From assembly GCF_000762405.1 (NCBI RefSeq), contig NZ_JRPQ01000001.1, positions 1-42,140 on the forward strand: 42,140 bases of DNA, in the 5' to 3' direction. The notes under the pieces are model-generated. The model was not told the origin of the DNA. It did no database searches and saw only the letters and a program-made list of their open reading frames with translations. Source of the DNA: Hoylesella timonensis S9-PR14 (GTDB lineage: Bacteria; Bacteroidota; Bacteroidia; Bacteroidales; Bacteroidaceae). Within the stretch, counting starts at the first letter, position 1, and the number at the start of each line of letters is the position of its first letter. Made by a program: the position numbers and the translations under genes. This document shows positions 1 to 8,043 of this stretch, piece after piece.

Positions 1-224
1 TGAACTCGGAATAATTCATAATTCTTAATTCATAATTCATAAACCAACAACTCGTCAACTTGTGAACTCGTCAACTAAAAAAACTACAAACATGCCAAAC
101 TAACTACTCCCCTCCCTTTGGGGGAGGGGCAGGGGGAGAGGCTCTTTTAACTCGTCAACTCGTGAACTCGTCAACTAAAAAAAAACTTATAAACTCATCA
201 ACTCAAAAACTTAAAAACTTATAA
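1..224. repeat. Repeat-rich intergenic region upstream of ackA
   Basis: No gene is visible. The stretch holds two copies of a module built from AACTCGTCAACT and its variants (AACTTGTGAACTCG and AACTCGTGAACTCG), each ending in an A run, at about 48-80 and 149-183. Between them is a GC-rich hairpin at 109-129. A further AT-rich tract precedes the ackA start. The pta gene that often precedes ackA is not present in these 224 bases, so it either ends upstream of the window or is elsewhere. Confidence 0.7.
107..141. repeat. GC-rich REP-like hairpin
   Basis: CCCCTCCC (109-116) pairs perfectly with GGGAGGGG (122-129) across a 5-base loop, and a second G-rich tract follows (131-141). It is strikingly GC-rich against the AT-rich flanks. 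Its form suggests a dispersed repetitive extragenic palindrome. It has no T-tail, so it is not a classical terminator. Confidence 0.6.
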
Positions 225-1424
225 ATGAACATCTTAGTATTAAACTGCGGAAGCAGCTCTATCAAGTATAAACTCTACAACATGACCGATGAGTCAGTGT
301 TGGCTCAAGGAGGTGTAGAACGTATTGGTCTCGATGAGGCCTTTGTGAAAGTAACCTTGCCCAATGGCGAGAAAAAGAAAATCATGCACGACATGCCCGA
401 CCACAAAGAAGGCGTGAACTTCGTGTTCTCTTTGCTCACCGACCCCGAGATTGGGGCTATCAAGTCCTTAAACGAGATTGATGCCGTTGGACATCGTGTC
501 GTGCAAGGTGGCGACCTGTACGAAAAATCCACCCTCGTCGACAAGAGTGTGGAGGATGGTATTGAGAGTTTATGCGACCTGGCTCCTGTGCACAATCTTG
601 GACACTTGCGTGGACTTAGGGCTGTTGACGCGCTCATGCCTCACGTTCCGCAAGTAGCCGTGTTTGATAATGCGTTCCATAGCACCATGCCCGATTACGC
701 TTATCTTTATGCCGTTCCTTATGAGATGTACGAGAAATATCATGTACGCCGTTACGGCTTCCACGGAACCAGTCATCGTTATGTGTCACAGCGTGTATGT
801 GAGTTCTTGGGTAAGGATATCAAGGACATGCGCATCATCACCTGTCATATAGGTAACGGAGCCAGCGTTTCTGCCGTCAAAGGCGGCAAATGCGTTGACA
901 CGTCAATGGGATTAACGCCGCTCGAGGGTTTGATGATGGGTACGCGTAGTGGTGATATCGATGCGTCGGTCGTTACGTTCTTGATGGAGAAGTTGCACAA
1001 AACGCCGCAAGAGATGTCTGATTATCTAAACAAGGAGAGTGGCGTGCTTGGTATTACAGGCATCTCTTCTGACATGCGTGATATAGAGAATGCCGCTGCC
1101 GAGGGTAATAAGCGGGCACAGTTGGCACTTCAGATGTACGACTACCGTATCAAGAAATACATCGGAGCTTACGCTGCCGCCATGGGAGGTGTCGACATCA
1201 TCGTATGGACGGCTGGCGTGGGTGAAAACCAAATAGGAACCCGTTTGGCTGCTTGCAGTAACTTAGAGTTCTTGGGTGTGAAGATGGATGCCGAAGCCAA
1301 CAAGGTTCGTGGCAAGGAAGCTATCATCTCTGCTCCCGATTCCAAGGTAACGGTTTGTGTGATTCCTACCGATGAGGAGATTGTCATCGCACGCGACACC
1401 ATGCGACTGGTGAACGGAAAATAA
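225..1424 (+). CDS. ackA: Acetate kinase
   Basis: Cytosolic enzyme that interconverts acetyl phosphate plus ADP with acetate plus ATP, the energy-yielding last step of the Pta-AckA acetate pathway in fermenters. The 399 residues match the usual family length. Recognisable motifs are the N-terminal phosphate-binding NCGSSSIKYKLY (about residues 7-18), GHRVVQGG, RRYGFHGTSHRYVS, HIGNGASVSAV and the C-terminal GGVDIIVWTAGVGENQ. The start at 225 gives the canonical MNILVLNCGSSS beginning. Pta is not next to it inside the window. A wobble-paired hairpin with a T run follows the stop. The family call is firm. Confidence 0.97.
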   Translation: MNILVLNCGSSSIKYKLYNMTDESVLAQGGVERIGLDEAFVKVTLPNGEKKKIMHDMPDHKEGVNFVFSLLTDPEIGAIKSLNEIDAVGHRVVQGGDLYEKSTLVDKSVEDGIESLCDLAPVHNLGHLRGLRAVDALMPHVPQVAVFDNAFHSTMPDYAYLYAVPYEMYEKYHVRRYGFHGTSHRYVSQRVCEFLGKDIKDMRIITCHIGNGASVSAVKGGKCVDTSMGLTPLEGLMMGTRSGDIDASVVTFLMEKLHKTPQEMSDYLNKESGVLGITGISSDMRDIENAAAEGNKRAQLALQMYDYRIKKYIGAYAAAMGGVDIIVWTAGVGENQIGTRLAACSNLEFLGVKMDAEANKVRGKEAIISAPDSKVTVCVIPTDEEIVIARDTMRLVNGK

Positions 1425-1446
1425 TTCTCTCAACATCATGTTGAGC

Positions 1447-1480
1447 AAAGGGGATATGCCAAACGGTGTATCCCTTTTTT
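1447..1480 (+). terminator. Intrinsic terminator after ackA
   Basis: The stem GGGATATGCC (1451-1460) pairs with GGTGTATCCC (1465-1474) through two G-U wobbles, with loop AAAC, followed by TTTTTT. It lies 22 bases after the ackA stop. Confidence 0.7.
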
Positions 1481-1564
1481 GCTACTGTGCCTATAGGTGG
1501 GTGGAACGTCGCTTAGCAAACACAAATTTCAAAGTTTCTTATCGCTTCTAAGTTCTTTCTGCTT

Positions 1565-2221
1565 TTATTTCAAAGCAAAGCTTTTCTTCACCCAACCGCG
1601 ATAGGTGTTTACAGAAAAACTGAGGGTATCTCCTTTTTTATAAACGTCTGTGGGGATGCTGATATAAAATGTGCGTGCGTAATAGCTGGGAACGTTGTTT
1701 TGATGGTGGAATAAGCGCAAGTCATGGGTCTCCTTGCCATTAGCATGATGCGTGTTCTTTTGGGTGACAATCCCAACTTTCTGCTGCAACATCGTGTCTT
1801 CTGGAGTGCCCGTCATCACACCAATTCTTACATTCAGGTACTGTTGCGATTTACTCATCCAACAGCCTTCTAATTGCACAGGGTCGGAAGGAATCCTCTT
1901 CGGTGCCTTTTGAGGGCGCAACACCCACACATGGAGGGCTGTCATTCCCACTGTCGATTCTTCGTCTTGGGTGTAATATAGCATCGTGCGATACACGCTG
2001 TCTGGTACATGAGCCCACGAACAGGTGAACGGTACCGTGAAAGTTAACTTCTTTCCCTCATCCGTCCATGCATAGTCAACCTTATTCTTTGTCGAAGTAT
2101 GGATTTCTGTCATCTCGGCACGTAGATACGAGTAGCGTCCATCTCCCTTGTCATAGGAATTGATGGTGCAGGCTGTGAACAGTCCGAGTAGAGCGAAGAG
2201 TATTCCATGTTTTATTTGCAT
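1565..2221 (-). CDS. NigD-like outer-membrane lipoprotein
   Basis: Probable lipoprotein of about 218 residues when started at the ATG at 2221 (MQIKHGILF). This start places a clean signal peptide ending in the lipobox LFTAC near the N terminus; a longer frame begins at 2269 but lacks an N-terminal signal. The body, with GRYSYLRAEM, a WTDEGKKLTF strand, YLNVRIGVMTG and a C-terminal YARTFYISIP block, resembles Bacteroidales NigD-like proteins. That match is from memory and not certain. The start overlaps the end of the acyltransferase gene by 10 bases, so the two are probably translationally coupled as the last genes of the PASTA-rluD-ddl operon. Its biochemical role is unknown. Confidence 0.6.
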   Translation of the reverse strand: MQIKHGILFALLGLFTACTINSYDKGDGRYSYLRAEMTEIHTSTKNKVDYAWTDEGKKLTFTVPFTCSWAHVPDSVYRTMLYYTQDEESTVGMTALHVWVLRPQKAPKRIPSDPVQLEGCWMSKSQQYLNVRIGVMTGTPEDTMLQQKVGIVTQKNTHHANGKETHDLRLFHHQNNVPSYYARTFYISIPTDVYKKGDTLSFSVNTYRGWVKKSFALK

Positions 2222-3363
2222 GCTGCCCAATAGTTTCTTAAAGGGTTGGCATACATGGTTAGCATACATTTGCGCAGATACAGATAATCTTTGTTGGGTA
2301 TGTCAATTCTCGAAAGTTGTTTTTCTGTATAAGTTTCAAAAGTTTTTTTATCCTCATTAGAGTAATTGCTTGCAAGATTCTCATTCTCGTTCAACATATC
2401 CAGAGCTACGTAGTTGTTCGGGAATAGACGATAGTGGCGATGTATTTCACGATCGATATGTTGAGCAATCATGCCAAAGATTTCTGTCTTAGGTGTATCG
2501 GTGTCCAAGGTTTGTAAATAATCATCTATACATGTAGCGCAATGGTAGTGAATATTTCCCTTGTATCCCATGATACCAGTTTGCATGCTCATAACATCAT
2601 CATGTTCGCCTTTCTTCCAATCAGGATTGTCGCGTTTCAGTTGAAACTCGGCAGCCTTCAGATAGTCGCATGGATCGTATTCGTAGGATATACTCACGGG
2701 TACGATATGCAGTTGCGTGAGTCGTTCCACGACACTTCCTTCACCGCCCATTGACATCATCTTTAGAACACTTTCAGAGGTCCTGTCATCCGAGTCTTTT
2801 GCACGCCCTTCTCGTTGTGCTATCCATACGTTGTCGTGTTTCTCTTGAATAACGAAGTGCATATACTCCGCCAAACGTTTGCTCGATAATAGCTTTTCAC
2901 GCATGGATAAGCTACGCTCCACAATGAACGACTTGTTGATGCGCACCAAGTCTTTTACCCATGGTAATGATAACAGATTGTCGCCAATAGCAATTTCGCA
3001 GGTGGTTTGAAAACCATTGTCCATGAGTAACTTGCATAAAAAGGCGGAATCTAAAACAATATCCCTATGGTTGCTTACAAATGTATAACGGTACTTGTTG
3101 TCAATGCTTCTAATGTCGATATCACAACTCTTAGCTGCTTTTCTCAACAAATTGTCGAGGAAGGGGTATGCCATTTTTTGCTGAAACTCCAAGTTCGTCT
3201 TGCAGGATAGTATTTGTTTTGCAATGATGTCTATGGGAATGTGTGGGTATAGATGAGTCAATACCAGTCTAAATTGTTCGCTATCCAGTATACGGTTAAA
3301 GACTTTGGGTAGTTCTTCTGGCTCAAATGGACGTATAGCGTCGAACTGATGTGGTATGTTCAT
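2212..3363 (-). CDS. PlsC/PlsB-like glycerolipid acyltransferase
   Basis: Probable membrane-associated acyltransferase (1-acyl-glycerol-3-phosphate type) of 383 residues. The catalytic block is SNHRDIVLD (about residues 97-105), an NH...D motif with one residue more than the standard HX4D. A second conserved-looking block is AQREGRAKDSDDRT, at the place where PlsC-type enzymes carry their glycerol-phosphate-binding EGTRS motif. I chose the ATG at 3363 because the longer frame starts with TTG inside ddl; this ATG is 7 bases after the ddl stop. The protein is longer than classical PlsC (about 240 residues), so the acyl acceptor may differ (phospholipid, lipid A or amino-lipid). Operon position among envelope genes supports an envelope-lipid role. 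Confidence 0.75.
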   Translation of the reverse strand: MNIPHQFDAIRPFEPEELPKVFNRILDSEQFRLVLTHLYPHIPIDIIAKQILSCKTNLEFQQKMAYPFLDNLLRKAAKSCDIDIRSIDNKYRYTFVSNHRDIVLDSAFLCKLLMDNGFQTTCEIAIGDNLLSLPWVKDLVRINKSFIVERSLSMREKLLSSKRLAEYMHFVIQEKHDNVWIAQREGRAKDSDDRTSESVLKMMSMGGEGSVVERLTQLHIVPVSISYEYDPCDYLKAAEFQLKRDNPDWKKGEHDDVMSMQTGIMGYKGNIHYHCATCIDDYLQTLDTDTPKTEIFGMIAQHIDREIHRHYRLFPNNYVALDMLNENENLASNYSNEDKKTFETYTEKQLSRIDIPNKDYLYLRKCMLTMYANPLRNYWAACK

Positions 3364-3370
3364 GGCAACG

Positions 3371-4372
3371 TTAAAATTGATTTTCAATAATTTCTGTTAG
3401 CACATTTTTTATGTCCAGTCCTGCAGCCCGTACCTGTTGAGGGATGAAACTGGTGGCAGTCATGCCTGGAGTGGTGTTGACTTCGAGCATGTTCACTACG
3501 TCGTTCCCTTGCTCATCTTTTGTGATAATGTAGTCAATGCGGATAATGCCGTTGCAGTGTAGAATGTCATAAATCTTGCTGGTCTCTTCGGCAACCTTCT
3601 TAGCGGTGTCGTCGGCGATGCGTGCTGGTGTGATTTCCTGCACCTGACCGTTGTATTTGGCATCGTAATCAAAGAACTCATTGCTCGTTACGACTTCTGT
3701 TGCAGGAAAGACAACAGCCTTCTCGCTCGTCTTATAACAGCCAATCGACAGCTCCACTCCCTTCATATAGCTCTCAATCATGGCAGCCTCGTTCTGCATG
3801 AAAGCAACCCGCAACGCAGGTGCTAACTGGTCTGAGTTCTTTACTTTTGTAACTCCAAAGCTGGACCCATCGGCAACGGGTTTGACAAAGCATGGCATGC
3901 CCAACTGTTCCTCTATTTCTTGTTCAGAGAGCATCGATTCTTCACCACGCCTTAGCAAAATGCTTTTTGCCACCTTGACGCCAAACGAAGCCAGATAGCG
4001 GTTTAGAACAAACTTGTTGAAGGTCAGGGCTTCCACCAAGACTCCACTGGTGGAGTAGGGAATGTCCACCAATTCAAAGTAGCCCTGTATGATACCATTC
4101 TCGCCAGGTGTGCCATGAATGGTGATGTAAGCATAGTCGAAGATAATCGACTTGCCGTTGTGTACAAAGGAAAAGTCATTTCTATCCACTTTGACAGTGC
4201 TGCCATCTTCCAAGCACACATTCCAGTCCAGCCCTCGTATTGTGACAATAAATACCTGATAACGTTCTTTGTCAAAGAACGAATAGAGCCCTTGCGCAGA
4301 GCGTAAAGACACGTCGTATTCTGATGAGTCGCCACCACAGACGATGGCAATGTTTCTTTTTAACTCTTTCAT
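3371..4372 (-). CDS. ddl: D-alanine--D-alanine ligase
   Basis: ATP-grasp ligase that makes D-Ala-D-Ala for peptidoglycan precursor synthesis in the cytosol. With the ATG at 4372 the protein is 333 residues and begins MKELKRNIAIVCGGDSSEYD; the longer frame uses TTG and adds an unlikely leader. Visible signatures are the N-terminal GGDSSEYDVSLRSAQG, HGTPGENGIIQG, the ATP-grasp strand CFVKPVADGSSFGVTKV, and the metal/substrate-binding end EVNTTPGMTATSFIPQQ. It lies 19 bases after rluD and 7 before the acyltransferase, so it is the third gene of a compact operon. Confidence 0.95.
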   Translation of the reverse strand: MKELKRNIAIVCGGDSSEYDVSLRSAQGLYSFFDKERYQVFIVTIRGLDWNVCLEDGSTVKVDRNDFSFVHNGKSIIFDYAYITIHGTPGENGIIQGYFELVDIPYSTSGVLVEALTFNKFVLNRYLASFGVKVAKSILLRRGEESMLSEQEIEEQLGMPCFVKPVADGSSFGVTKVKNSDQLAPALRVAFMQNEAAMIESYMKGVELSIGCYKTSEKAVVFPATEVVTSNEFFDYDAKYNGQVQEITPARIADDTAKKVAEETSKIYDILHCNGIIRIDYIITKDEQGNDVVNMLEVNTTPGMTATSFIPQQVRAAGLDIKNVLTEIIENQF

Positions 4373-4391
4373 GTGTAAACTATATGTGATA

Positions 4392-5459
4392 TTATTCTTC
4401 AAAAGTGTCTATGGTTGTGCCATGTATGTACACACGCCATTTTTGTATGAGTTGCTGCATGTCCTCGGGTAAGTCGGACGTGAAGTTCATTTCTCGATTG
4501 GTTTTCGGATGTACGAAACCCAAGGTCTTGGCGTGTAAGGCTTGGCGATGACAGAGGCTGAGGCAGTTTTGTATAAATGCTTTATACGTTGAGCTACGCT
4601 GTCCACGAAGAATCTCCATTCCGCCATATCGCTCGTCGCCAAATAGAGGGTGCCCAATGTGTTTCATGTGGGCACGGATTTGATGTGTTCGCCCTGTTTC
4701 GAGGATGCACTCTATCAGCGTGACATAGCCAAATCGCTCTAATACTCGATAATGAGTGATTGCTGTTTTGCCCACAGCACTGTCTGGAGGGAATACGCAC
4801 ATACGCAATCGGTCTTTGGGATCGCGTGCAATATTTCCCTCGATGCGCCCTTCCTCTTCATTGAAATTGCCCCACACCAAAGCGTGGTAGCTGCGGTGGG
4901 TGGTCTTGTTGAAGAACTGTAGTCCCAACTTTGTCTTGGCATCTGGTGTTTTGGCAATGACTAACAGCCCACTGGTGTCTTTGTCAATGCGATGAACCAG
5001 TCCCACAGCGGGGTCGTTCGCATCAAAGGTTGGTAGGTCTTTGAGGTGCCATGCCACAGCGTTAATGAGCGTGCCATGAAAGTTTCCTGCCCCGGGATGC
5101 ACCACCATGCCAGCTGGTTTGTTCACTACCATGACTTCGGTGTCTTCGTACACAATGTTGAGAGGAATCTCTTCCGCCTCAATGGTACTGTCGTGTTGAG
5201 GCGCATCCAACATGAGCGTAATCACGTCTAACGGACGAACCTTGTAATTGCTCTTTACGGGTTGGTCGTTTACGTGTACAAATCCTGCATCCGCAGCTTT
5301 CTGTATGCGGTTACGACTGGAGTGTTTCAGACGCTCAAACATATATTTGTCAATACGCAATGGCTCCTGATTCTTGTCTACCACAACACGAAAATGCTCA
5401 TACAGCTGCTGGTCATCCTCGTCTTCTATCAGCGATATGTCGTTAGTCTCTTCTAACAT
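4392..5459 (-). CDS. rluD: RluA/RluD-family rRNA pseudouridine synthase
   Basis: Isomerises uridine to pseudouridine in 23S rRNA; the exact target site is inferred from RluD relatives. The 355-residue protein has an N-terminal acidic stretch, an S4-like RNA-binding segment (RIDKYMFERLKHSSRNRIQ, about residues 37-55), the catalytic HRIDKDTSGLLV motif with its Asp, and the C-terminal RTHQIRAHMKHIGHPLFGD motif typical of the family. The start codon at 5459 abuts the stop of the PASTA gene with no spacer. A PASTA-RluD-Ddl order is a recurrent arrangement in Bacteroidales. Confidence 0.92.
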   Translation of the reverse strand: MLEETNDISLIEDEDDQQLYEHFRVVVDKNQEPLRIDKYMFERLKHSSRNRIQKAADAGFVHVNDQPVKSNYKVRPLDVITLMLDAPQHDSTIEAEEIPLNIVYEDTEVMVVNKPAGMVVHPGAGNFHGTLINAVAWHLKDLPTFDANDPAVGLVHRIDKDTSGLLVIAKTPDAKTKLGLQFFNKTTHRSYHALVWGNFNEEEGRIEGNIARDPKDRLRMCVFPPDSAVGKTAITHYRVLERFGYVTLIECILETGRTHQIRAHMKHIGHPLFGDERYGGMEILRGQRSSTYKAFIQNCLSLCHRQALHAKTLGFVHPKTNREMNFTSDLPEDMQQLIQKWRVYIHGTTIDTFEE

Positions 5460-6338
5460 CTAATCTTTTTTGGGCGTGTGTACGGGTGTCTTCTGTGGAG
5501 AAGGTTTCACCTTCCTTGGTGTTGCTGGCTCCGCAGGTTGAGGGTTCTTGGGGTAGCTCTTCTTGGGGGCTGGCGTTTCTTTCTGTGCATCTTGAGTCGT
5601 CTCCCCTTTGGTTGGCGTCTGGTTGGGCTTTGCCGATTCTTCCACAGGTGCGCTCACTTCTACAAACTGGTCCACATCCTCATCTGAAGCGTCATTGTAC
5701 TCAGGATAAACGGGGTCGATGTAATTTACCGAATCGGCTTCATCCCTCATGCCATTTCCTGCTTGGATAATCAACGAGTCTTCAATCGAAATCCTGTCAC
5801 CAGCAGCTACGTGCTTTCCTCGCACCAAGATGCCATATACCCAATCCTTCTCCCCAGGGATAAACTGAGGCATTCCCACCTTGAATCCCATTGCAGAGAG
5901 TTTTGCCATTGCCTCTCGCAGGGAGCTGTTGTCAATGACATCGGGCAATGTAATAGTGGGTGATTTGGAGGCATTGATGGTGAGATAGATAATACGACCT
6001 GCTTTCACCTTTTCACCAGCAGCAGGGCTTTGCTCTAAGACACAATCGGGAGGCAATGTTTTCACGTATCCCGTATCGCTGACAACCGCTTTGAGTCCCA
6101 TTTGTTTTAAGATGCTTTCGGCTTCAGTGAACGATTTTTTCTTCACATTCGGAATCATGATGGCTTCACCATGGTGGGTGTACCAGTTCAGCCCATAGCG
6201 TACACCGATGCCCATAACGAGCACCACCAATAGCATGGCGAGGAGATTTCCCCACAGATAAAAACTTTTCAATTTACCCAAGAATTCCGACGATTTCATT
6301 CGCTTTGTCTTAAAACCTGTTGACAATACTGTCTCCAT
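5460..6338 (-). CDS. PASTA-domain single-pass membrane protein
   Basis: Inner-membrane protein of 292 residues. A short cytoplasmic N terminus is followed by one transmembrane helix (LLAMLLVVLVMGIGVRYGL, about residues 32-50), two clear PASTA repeats facing the periplasm (about 57-123 and 125-195) and a Pro/Lys/Thr-rich low-complexity tail (about 220-292). PASTA domains commonly bind peptidoglycan or muropeptides, but there is no kinase domain. A second in-frame ATG at 6299 (MKSSEFLGKL) may be the true start, since relatives usually begin close to the membrane helix. It is first in the operon behind a strong promoter and is probably linked to cell-wall function through the neighbouring ddl. 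Confidence 0.85.
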   Translation of the reverse strand: METVLSTGFKTKRMKSSEFLGKLKSFYLWGNLLAMLLVVLVMGIGVRYGLNWYTHHGEAIMIPNVKKKSFTEAESILKQMGLKAVVSDTGYVKTLPPDCVLEQSPAAGEKVKAGRIIYLTINASKSPTITLPDVIDNSSLREAMAKLSAMGFKVGMPQFIPGEKDWVYGILVRGKHVAAGDRISIEDSLIIQAGNGMRDEADSVNYIDPVYPEYNDASDEDVDQFVEVSAPVEESAKPNQTPTKGETTQDAQKETPAPKKSYPKNPQPAEPATPRKVKPSPQKTPVHTPKKD

Positions 6339-6397
6339 AGAGACCGCAGCCCACGCCTGTTTGCTTATTTTCTATAATAGGTGCAGGTTATTAGTTG

Positions 6398-6428
6398 CAA
6401 AGATAATGTAAACCAAAGATAGTACAAA
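6398..6428 (-). promoter_or_regulatory. Sigma-70-type promoter of the PASTA-rluD-ddl operon
   Basis: Read on the minus strand this is TTTG (6428-6425), 19 bases, then TATCTTTG (6405-6398), a perfect fit to the Bacteroidota primary promoter pattern TTTG/N19-21/TAnnTTTG. Transcription would start near 6391, about 50 bases before the first ATG at 6338. A second TATCTTTG lies just upstream (6413-6420). Confidence 0.75.
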
Positions 6429-6741
6429 ATAAAACCTTTGCTTTTTTCTGTGTGATGCACGGCAAAGAGTCTCCAACTGACGAAGGGATAAAGTTAGGTC
6501 TGTGTCAATGAGCGCCTCTCTTTTATAAGATTTTTGTCCTGTAATTTTACCAAAAAACGACCATTAAAAATCTTCAAAATAGAAAAAAATAATAGGTAGA
6601 TGATAGGTAAAAGTACCGTGATTTTCTCAAATAAAGGTGTCTCTTTATGCTGGAACATTGATTTAACCTCTTGGAAACACCATTTAGAGAGGTTATTCAC
6701 ATACAATAGTACCATTAAAGCATGCAAATTGGAAGCTTATC

Positions 6742-6754
6742 TCAATGCTTTAGT
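6742..6754 (+). repeat. Dispersed repeat TCAATGCTTTAGT, copy 1
   Basis: An exact 13-mer shared with 22190-22202 and 22256-22268. Similarity to the third copy extends upstream over about 33 bases, both beginning CATGCAA and sharing CTCAATGCTTTAGT at the end. Confidence 0.6.
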
Positions 6755-6987
6755 CTGCAACAACCGATAAAAATACGAATGAAAAGAGATAAATTAAACG
6801 TAATTTAGTGAATATCAGTAAATTATAAACATCGCTCATTTTTAGCGTATTTGAGACCAACTTTGCCGTTGGTTGTTTACACGAGAATTATGGGAGGCGT
6901 TTTGTAAAGAAAATTCAGAATTTTTCTATCATTCTGTGCAGCGTACAGTCAATGCTGTATACAGTGGCTCTATGGGTGTTCAAGCAA

Positions 6988-7002
6988 TGAGTTGACGAGT
7001 TC
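6988..7002 (-). repeat. Inverted copy of the GAACTCGTCAACTCA repeat
   Basis: Plus-strand TGAGTTGACGAGTTC is the exact reverse complement of GAACTCGTCAACTCA. This core recurs upstream of ackA (1-180) and of the glycosyltransferase gene (8319-8395). It shows that the family is dispersed and occurs in both orientations. Confidence 0.65.
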
Positions 7003-7063
7003 AGAGGTTGCGAATGGTTTGCCACTCTTGCGCTCCATCCTCCTACGTTGGATGTTCTTGATA

Positions 7064-7104
7064 CAAAAAGCAGCAAGAAAATAAGAATTTCTTGCTGCTT
7101 TTTG
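7064..7104 (-). terminator. Intrinsic terminator of rpmH
   Basis: A perfect 17-bp inverted repeat (7064-7080 with 7088-7104; core AGCAGCAAGAAA/TTTCTTGCTGCT) with a 7-base loop, 27 bases after the rpmH stop on the minus strand. The stem ends in A/T runs, so it could work in both directions. Confidence 0.85.
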
Positions 7105-7130
7105 ACGTAAGGCGTATGGCTTCATGCCAA

Positions 7131-7286
7131 TTACTTACCGTGATTTTCGTCAGAAACGGTTAGCTTTTTACGTCCATGTGCGCGACGGTTTGCCAATACG
7201 CGACGACCGTTCTTGGTTGACATTCTCTCACGGAATCCATGCTTGTTCACCCTTCTTCTATTGTGGGGCTGAAATGTTCTTTTCAT
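7131..7286 (-). CDS. rpmH: 50S ribosomal protein L34
   Basis: A 51-residue, strongly basic protein of the large ribosomal subunit, easy to miss because of its size. Minus-strand translation from the ATG at 7286 begins [20 protein letters not shown] and continues with [20 protein letters not shown], the invariant L34 signature, ending DENHGK at a TAA (7133-7131). It diverges from efp. It has its own consensus promoter (7330-7360) and a strong terminator (7064-7104), so it is a monocistronic unit. Overlapping plus-strand frames are shadows. Confidence 0.97.
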   Translation of the reverse strand: MKRTFQPHNRRRVNKHGFRERMSTKNGRRVLANRRAHGRKKLTVSDENHGK

Positions 7287-7329
7287 TGTTTTTTATATTT
7301 ATCGTTATTGTTTCGTACGCTTTGGGGTG

Positions 7330-7360
7330 CAAAAGTACTCATTATTTTCGGAATAACAAA
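7330..7360 (-). promoter_or_regulatory. rpmH promoter
   Basis: On the minus strand TTTG (7360-7357), 19 bases, TACTTTTG (7337-7330): a full match to the Bacteroidota TTTG/N19/TAnnTTTG pattern, with the start site expected near 7323, about 37 bases before the ATG. Confidence 0.75.
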
Positions 7361-7411
7361 GAAATTGACTAATTTTCACCGAAAAAAGACTGCTTTTTTG
7401 CAATTTATTTG

Positions 7412-7419
7412 TAACTTTG
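7412..7419 (+). promoter_or_regulatory. efp promoter -7 box
   Basis: TAACTTTG matches TAnnTTTG and lies 58 bases before the efp start. No good TTTG is seen 19-21 bases upstream, so only the -7 element is supported. Confidence 0.5.
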
Positions 7420-7476
7420 CATCGCTTTTATAAGGCATAGAAGAAAAATTATTTTTAAGAACTAAGATAACAAACA

Positions 7477-8043
7477 ATGATTAATTCACAGGAAATTAAG
7501 ATTGGAACTTGTATTCGTCTTGACGGTAAAATTTGGACTTGTATAGATTTCCAACACAGAAAGCCCGGTAAGGGTAACACTGTCATGATTACGAAGTTAA
7601 AGAATGTTTCTGATGGTCGTGTGTTGGAGCGTACTTTTCAGATTAACTTTAAGTTGGAAGATGTTCGTGTAGAGCGTCGTCCCTATCAATATCTTTATGA
7701 AGATACTACAGGTTGCATCTTCATGAACCAAGAGACTTTTGAGCAAATACCTTTGCCTAAAGAGGCAGTAACGGGAGGCGATTTTATGAAAGAAGGCGAC
7801 ATCGTAGAGGTGGTAACCGATACCAGCGATGGCAGTGTGTTGTTGGCAGAAATGCCAGTAAAGACAGTGCTTCGCATTACTCATTCTGAACCCGGTATCA
7901 AAGGAAACACCGCTACCAATGCCACTAAGCCTGCTACATTGGAGACTGGTGTTGAGGTGCGCGTACCTTTGTTTGTCAACGAAGGCGAGCTGATACAAGT
8001 AGATACGCGCGACGGCAGTTATCTGAGCCGTATTAGCGAGTAG
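7477..8043 (+). CDS. efp: Translation elongation factor P
   Basis: Binds stalled ribosomes and promotes peptide bonds at polyproline stretches. The 188 residues match the three-domain EF-P length. The loop that reaches the peptidyl-transferase centre is visible as HRKPGKGNT with Lys32 at the usual modified position. The C-terminal region ends with the family signature, here EGELIQVDTRDGSYLSRI. Because the tip residue is Lys, modification could be of the EpmA or hydroxylation type or may be absent; no modification gene is nearby. It diverges from rpmH. Confidence 0.96.
   Translation: MINSQEIKIGTCIRLDGKIWTCIDFQHRKPGKGNTVMITKLKNVSDGRVLERTFQINFKLEDVRVERRPYQYLYEDTTGCIFMNQETFEQIPLPKEAVTGGDFMKEGDIVEVVTDTSDGSVLLAEMPVKTVLRITHSEPGIKGNTATNATKPATLETGVEVRVPLFVNEGELIQVDTRDGSYLSRISE

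Larger units (their letters stand above)
6339..7130. other. 792-bp intergenic region between the PASTA gene and rpmH
   Basis: No convincing gene. From left to right it holds the PASTA operon promoter (6398-6428), an AT-rich tract with only a weak 77-codon minus frame (6494-6727), one copy of the TCAATGCTTTAGT dispersed repeat (6742-6754), a small hairpin ACCAAC/GTTGGT near 6859-6876, an inverted copy of the AACTCGTCAACTC-type repeat (6988-7002), and the rpmH terminator (7064-7104). The mixture of degraded repeats suggests remnants of old insertions. Confidence 0.6.

Noticed and set aside
305..1448. Several antisense frames within ackA
   Set aside because: They are shadows of a strongly conserved coding sequence and encode no recognisable protein.
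1565..2221. GldH gliding lipoprotein for the last gene of the ddl operon
   Set aside because: The sequence pattern after the lipobox does not resemble GldH; the NigD-like layout fits better.
3364..3387. Longer starts of the acyltransferase (3387) and Ddl (4402)
   Set aside because: Both are TTG codons inside the preceding gene or leader; nearby ATG codons give family-like N termini and better spacing.
6494..6727. 77-codon minus-strand frame with one hydrophobic stretch
   Set aside because: AT-rich low-complexity region, start near a dispersed repeat, no recognisable family, no promoter or terminator of its own; more likely chance or remnant DNA.
7124..7433. Overlapping plus-strand frames of 64-82 codons
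   Set aside because: They lie antisense to rpmH and over its promoter; translation shows no family and the rpmH reading is unequivocal.
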